Assembly: GCA_012517905.1 (NCBI GenBank)
Contig: JAAYUE010000019.1
Coordinates: forward strand, 1 to 50,849
Direction of reading: 5' to 3'
Length of the DNA stretch: 50,849 bases
Source of the DNA: Clostridiales bacterium
Lineage (GTDB): Bacteria; Bacillota; Clostridia; Christensenellales; CAG-138
The notes beneath the pieces are model-generated. The model searched no databases. It was not told where the DNA came from and saw only the letters and a list, made by a program, of their open reading frames with translations. This document shows, in pieces, positions 47,787-50,849 of this stretch. A program made the translations under genes and the position numbers. Position 1 is the stretch's first letter, and every line of letters starts with the position of its first letter.

Positions 47787-49148
47787 TCAGGCGCTTTTGC
47801 CCCTTTTCTGTTTTCCCCGAATACCGACAAATACGATACACGCGACAATCGCCGCGATCAGCAACGCGAGCAATCCCTCGATCAACGGCGCGCGATTCGG
47901 TTCGTTTGCTTCTTGCGTAGAAGCAGTAGATACCGGCGTCTCGACGGGCGTAGGCGTAGCAGTCGCGATTGGCGAGGGGACGGGTTCGCCTCTCGCTTCG
48001 GCGAGGATCGCGCTCAACTCGCCCTGCGATATCTCCTCGATCGGGTATCCGTTCCACTCCGTCTCCCCGTTCGGCGCCCATTCGCCGGCGTATGCGGCGG
48101 TGTAGTAGAGGATGGGATAGGGGATGGGCTCCCCGCGGTTATCGGTTGAGTCCGAAATATAATATCTGCCATCCGGTGTTTCCCCATTCGTGCTGAACAA
48201 CGACTCACCAAAGGATTTGGGGGTACCCTTCGTAAAGACAATCTGACGCAGATTGTCGCAACAATAGAACGCCTTGTCTTCTATCACCATATCGCTTGCA
48301 TTCACAATCAAAGTGTGCAGTGCATAACATATCCGAAAAGCGAGCGTTTCGATTTTTATTGCTGTTTCCGGTAACTCTATTATCTGCATTTTATAACATG
48401 CGCCAAAGAGGTCAAAGCTGATCTTCGTTAGTTTTGCATTTTTGATGTAGAAACTCCCCATGTTGATACATCCTGCAAAAGCGGAAGATCCAACCGTACG
48501 AATCTCATGGTCAAGAAAAAGCTGGTTCAGCTGACTACAATCTTCAAATGCTTGATAGCCGATTGTCTGCAACTCATCAGGAAAGGAAACGGCTGCCAAA
48601 CTCTTGCACCACATAAATGAGCGATTCCCGATACTCACAATGCTAAGGGGAAGGGAAATCGATGTCATATTTTGATAATGATAAAACGCTCCGTCTCCTA
48701 TGTGCACAATATCCTCCGGGAGGTCGTTTATCGATGCCACTAGTTGCTTTTCAGGCACATTCGCCGCACCATACAGCGTTTTTGTCTTTGTATTCATAAC
48801 CCAGCCGTTATCAATGTCAAAGCAATCGTTCCCAGGCTCAACGATTGTTTTTTGGGGAGTGATTTGATCCCAATCATAGATCTCATTCACCAAGCTCGTC
48901 ACATCTCTGCCGATAACCAGCGTCTCTACATCCGATACAGAATGCTGATATTTCCATTCACCTGTCTGTTTATCCTGATCATTTTTTAAAAAATCCTTTA
49001 ACCCGCTATTCTCTATAATGGTTAAAGTTCCATCCTGATACTCCCACCCGTCGCCTTCTTCGTGGTCGCTCTCGGCAAGCGCGAAGGATGGAACGAGCAT
49101 CAGCAATATCAGCAGGGCAGCAACTATGGGTTTCATAAACCGGATCAT
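47787..49148 (-). CDS. BspA-type leucine-rich-repeat surface protein
   Basis: A 453-residue exported protein. The signal peptide (IVAALLILLMLVPSFALAES) is near the N-terminus. BspA/TpLRR-type repeats follow (HIGDGAFYHYQNMTSISLPL, SIGNRSFMWCKSLAAVSFP, TIGYQAFEDCSQLNQLFL, TVGSSAFAGCINMGSFYI). A YAGEWAPNGETEWNGYPIEE segment near 360 is shared with the upstream neighbour. A Pro/Thr stalk (ATATPTPVETPVSTASTQE) and a C-terminal helix with basic tail anchor it. ATG 49148 has GGGAG eight bases upstream; a GTG at 49181 overlapping the previous stop lacks one. It is likely a surface adhesin or binding protein; ligand unknown. Confidence 0.82.
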   Translation of the reverse strand: MIRFMKPIVAALLILLMLVPSFALAESDHEEGDGWEYQDGTLTIIENSGLKDFLKNDQDKQTGEWKYQHSVSDVETLVIGRDVTSLVNEIYDWDQITPQKTIVEPGNDCFDIDNGWVMNTKTKTLYGAANVPEKQLVASINDLPEDIVHIGDGAFYHYQNMTSISLPLSIVSIGNRSFMWCKSLAAVSFPDELQTIGYQAFEDCSQLNQLFLDHEIRTVGSSAFAGCINMGSFYIKNAKLTKISFDLFGACYKMQIIELPETAIKIETLAFRICYALHTLIVNASDMVIEDKAFYCCDNLRQIVFTKGTPKSFGESLFSTNGETPDGRYYISDSTDNRGEPIPYPILYYTAAYAGEWAPNGETEWNGYPIEEISQGELSAILAEARGEPVPSPIATATPTPVETPVSTASTQEANEPNRAPLIEGLLALLIAAIVACIVFVGIRGKQKRGKSA

Positions 49149-49177
49149 GATGGTTTCTCCCGATTGAAATTCGTTTT

Positions 49178-50605
49178 TCACCTTTTACGCTTGCGCAATA
49201 CGACTGCTACTGCGATCGCAGCTACTGCAATTAACGCAATTGCTGAAATCAACAGAATGCTCGTGATGGGCGGGGCCGCTTTGTCCTGCTTGCTTACCTC
49301 CTGCACAGGAGCGGTGGACTCCGGCGTCGCCGCAGGCGTAGGCGACGCGACGGATACAGATGCATCCTCAGACGTACTTGCGAGATTGTCGGAAATGCCG
49401 GATTCGGCAGAGTCGATCGGCCAAACGATCTCATCCCTGTCGATATCAACCAGCTTTCCATCGTCCATCCGGAAATTATCACTGCCCTCGGCAACGACGA
49501 TTTCCTGCGTTATCATATGATTCAGATTCGCTTTTTCTAACGATTTCGGCAAGAGCAACCGTTTCATGGTGATTTCCGATGGTCCGGGGTACATTCCTTC
49601 GTCCGAGTACACATTAAAATATTCCAATATGAAACGCACTCCCTCCACAAACCGCAGATCATTGATCTCCATACCCCAATTAACGATGCAATAGCGATAC
49701 CATCCCTCCTCGGAATAGATGGTAACGTTATGATCCTGATCGAACGACCATCCCGGATATCGGGTCACATCCGTGCGATCTTCGTCGGAAAACAGCTTGG
49801 GCGCACATTGGATCAGCTTCTGTTCTTCCGACCAGGGCAGTGCGCGGATCGGTAATCCGTTCCACTCCGTTTCGCCGTTTGGCGCCCATTTTGACGCATA
49901 TTGCGCCGGATAACAGATCGTGAAAGGCCCGCTCTCCACCTCGCCGCCCTTGTAGTTGAACTGCAAATCCGAAACTTCAATGTATTCGGGCGGACCGCCC
50001 CAAAATACGATGCGCCCGCTGCCGTCGGCAGGAAATTCGATATCCCCGAACGTCGTTGGCAAAAACAATCCGTCCGTTCCGCAAAACACCAGCGTCTTAA
50101 CCTTGCAGGCATCCAGTACGCCATACCATTCCGATCGGCCCAAATTTGGTACAAAACGAGTGTTGCGCGGAATGATCAGCGTATCGAAATCACAACTAAA
50201 AAATGCATATGGTTCGATTTCATCCAAGGTCGTCGGCAAAGTGATGGATGTTAGATTCTTGCACCCCATAAATGCTCCACCACCAATTTTTCTGACGCCT
50301 TCCGGAACAATCACGGATTGCAGCATCTCGCACTCCGAGAATGCAACGGAGGCGATTTCTTCTACCCCGTTGGGGATGATTACAGACCGAGCATCCGAGC
50401 GACAATTTTCGACCGCATTCGTAGCGAGATTAATCGCCACCCCGTTTTCAATCCGATAGTCCGGGTTGCCAACATAAAAGGACAAGTTTTCGTCGTCGGC
50501 ATCCTCCTGCTCTGTTGCGGATGCCGTATTCAGCATACCAAAACTGAACAAAACGGCAACGACCAGAAGTATCGCTATTTTCTTTTTCACGAATGGATGC
50601 TGCAT
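49178..50605 (-). CDS. BspA-type leucine-rich-repeat surface protein
   Basis: A 475-residue exported protein. The signal peptide (IAILLVVAVLFSFGMLNTASA) is followed by BspA repeats (SVIIPNGVEEIASVAFSECE, KIGGGAFMGCKNLTSITLP, EIEPYAFFSCDFDTLII), then a non-repeat region containing YASKWAPNGETEWNGLPIRA, a Ser/Pro/Thr stalk (SPTPAATPESTAPVQ), a membrane helix (SILLISAIALIAVAAIAVAV) and a basic tail RKRKR. The layout is the same as in the downstream gene. GGAG lies eight bases before ATG 50605, and the previous stop is only 20 bases upstream, so the two are cotranscribed with a propeller-like gene that leaves the window. Confidence 0.82.
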   Translation of the reverse strand: MQHPFVKKKIAILLVVAVLFSFGMLNTASATEQEDADDENLSFYVGNPDYRIENGVAINLATNAVENCRSDARSVIIPNGVEEIASVAFSECEMLQSVIVPEGVRKIGGGAFMGCKNLTSITLPTTLDEIEPYAFFSCDFDTLIIPRNTRFVPNLGRSEWYGVLDACKVKTLVFCGTDGLFLPTTFGDIEFPADGSGRIVFWGGPPEYIEVSDLQFNYKGGEVESGPFTICYPAQYASKWAPNGETEWNGLPIRALPWSEEQKLIQCAPKLFSDEDRTDVTRYPGWSFDQDHNVTIYSEEGWYRYCIVNWGMEINDLRFVEGVRFILEYFNVYSDEGMYPGPSEITMKRLLLPKSLEKANLNHMITQEIVVAEGSDNFRMDDGKLVDIDRDEIVWPIDSAESGISDNLASTSEDASVSVASPTPAATPESTAPVQEVSKQDKAAPPITSILLISAIALIAVAAIAVAVVLRKRKR

Positions 50606-50625
50606 GTTTCATGCTCCGAATTCTT

Positions 50626-50849
50626 TCACACCCCAATGTACACTTTATCGAGCAGCTCGTCCCGCTGCGTTCGCTCATTGAAGCCGTATAAGAAGAGCCA
50701 GCCGCCCACCGCATCGACTTTGTTCGCGCGGTCCACGATTCTGTGGGTCAGCTCGACGGTGCGAAGGAGTTTCGGTGTGTCCGCACTGATGTCATAGATG
50801 AAGATCGTCTTGCCGCCGCCAATTGCCGCGATCTGACGATCCGCATACA
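50626..50849 (-). CDS. C-terminal fragment of a beta-propeller-like protein
   Basis: The last 73 codons of a gene that starts beyond the right edge. The sequence includes ADRQIAAIGGGKTIFIYDIS, ADTPKLLRTVELTHRIVD, AVGGWLFLYGFNERTQRDE and a final VYIGV. Alternating strands with I-F-I-Y-D-I and W-L-F-L-Y-G patterns suggest the last blades of a WD40- or LVIVD-like propeller. The function of the whole protein cannot be judged. It is the upstream member of the surface-protein operon. Confidence 0.6.
   Translation of the reverse strand, partial: YADRQIAAIGGGKTIFIYDISADTPKLLRTVELTHRIVDRANKVDAVGGWLFLYGFNERTQRDELLDKVYIGV

Overview
The window reads as chromosomal DNA of a GC-rich member of the Clostridia (Bacillota), probably a gut-type anaerobe. 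Evidence: sigma-A promoters of TTGACA-N17-TATAAT type, strong AGGAGG ribosome binding sites, surface lipoproteins and beta-propeller proteins, a ThiT ECF-type thiamine transporter under a TPP riboswitch, an ABC-F ribosome protection gene, a VanZ protein, RqcP, and the prmA-rsmE-mtaB-HIT block usual in Firmicutes. There is no outer-membrane machinery. No tRNA, rRNA or CRISPR array was seen.

Layout. 1-140: end of an IS3-family element, apparently inserted in a terminator. 281-3757: beta-helix lipoprotein, an ECF sigma factor with a small membrane partner, and a repeat-type surface protein. 4008-7587: MacA/MacB-like export operon. 7751-12241: YcxB-like membrane protein, WYL regulator, zinc-ribbon protein, DUF3795 and DUF3788 proteins, an AlkZ-related protein and a FAH-family enzyme. 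12308-14849: ECF sigma factor operon with a membrane-anchored beta-propeller protein. 15011-16711: ABC-F gene behind an attenuation-type leader with a three-codon ORF. 16698-19354: VanZ, DUF2804, HAD phosphatase. 19373-21579: an AT-richer island with an Ntox44-like toxin and two tandem-duplicated membrane proteins that are candidate immunity genes. 21682-24013: thiT and, divergently, rqcP-ispDF. 24130-26541: MBOAT/SGNH acylation pair. 26968-31007: two cell-wall hydrolases with the same N-terminal module but different catalytic domains, each behind a copy of the same promoter. 31053-34728: uvrB, two Dabb genes and holA (minus strand). 34844-35001: a cluster of DnaA boxes. 35021-36571: comEC broken by one in-frame TGA. 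36715-40124: prmA-rsmE-mtaB-HIT. 40444-43443: alpha/beta hydrolase, acyltransferase-like protein and DUF6320 protein. 43509-44846: lgt and a small membrane protein. 45262-47670: leuS behind three 73-75 bp tandem repeats. 47787-50849: minus-strand operon of two BspA-type leucine-rich-repeat surface proteins after the end of a propeller-like protein.

How it fits together. Much of the window concerns the cell envelope: lipoprotein maturation (Lgt), wall hydrolases, surface repeat proteins, an envelope-type ECF sigma system and polysaccharide acylation. The rest is housekeeping: translation (leuS, prmA, rsmE, mtaB, rqcP), replication and repair (holA, uvrB), isoprenoids (ispDF) and thiamine uptake. 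The most notable signals are the toxin with its duplicated neighbours, the DnaA-box cluster next to holA, the matching palindromic sites at the WYL regulator and its neighbour, the ABC-F leader, the interrupted comEC, and four genes whose -10 box sits so close to the start codon that their mRNAs should be leaderless or nearly so.
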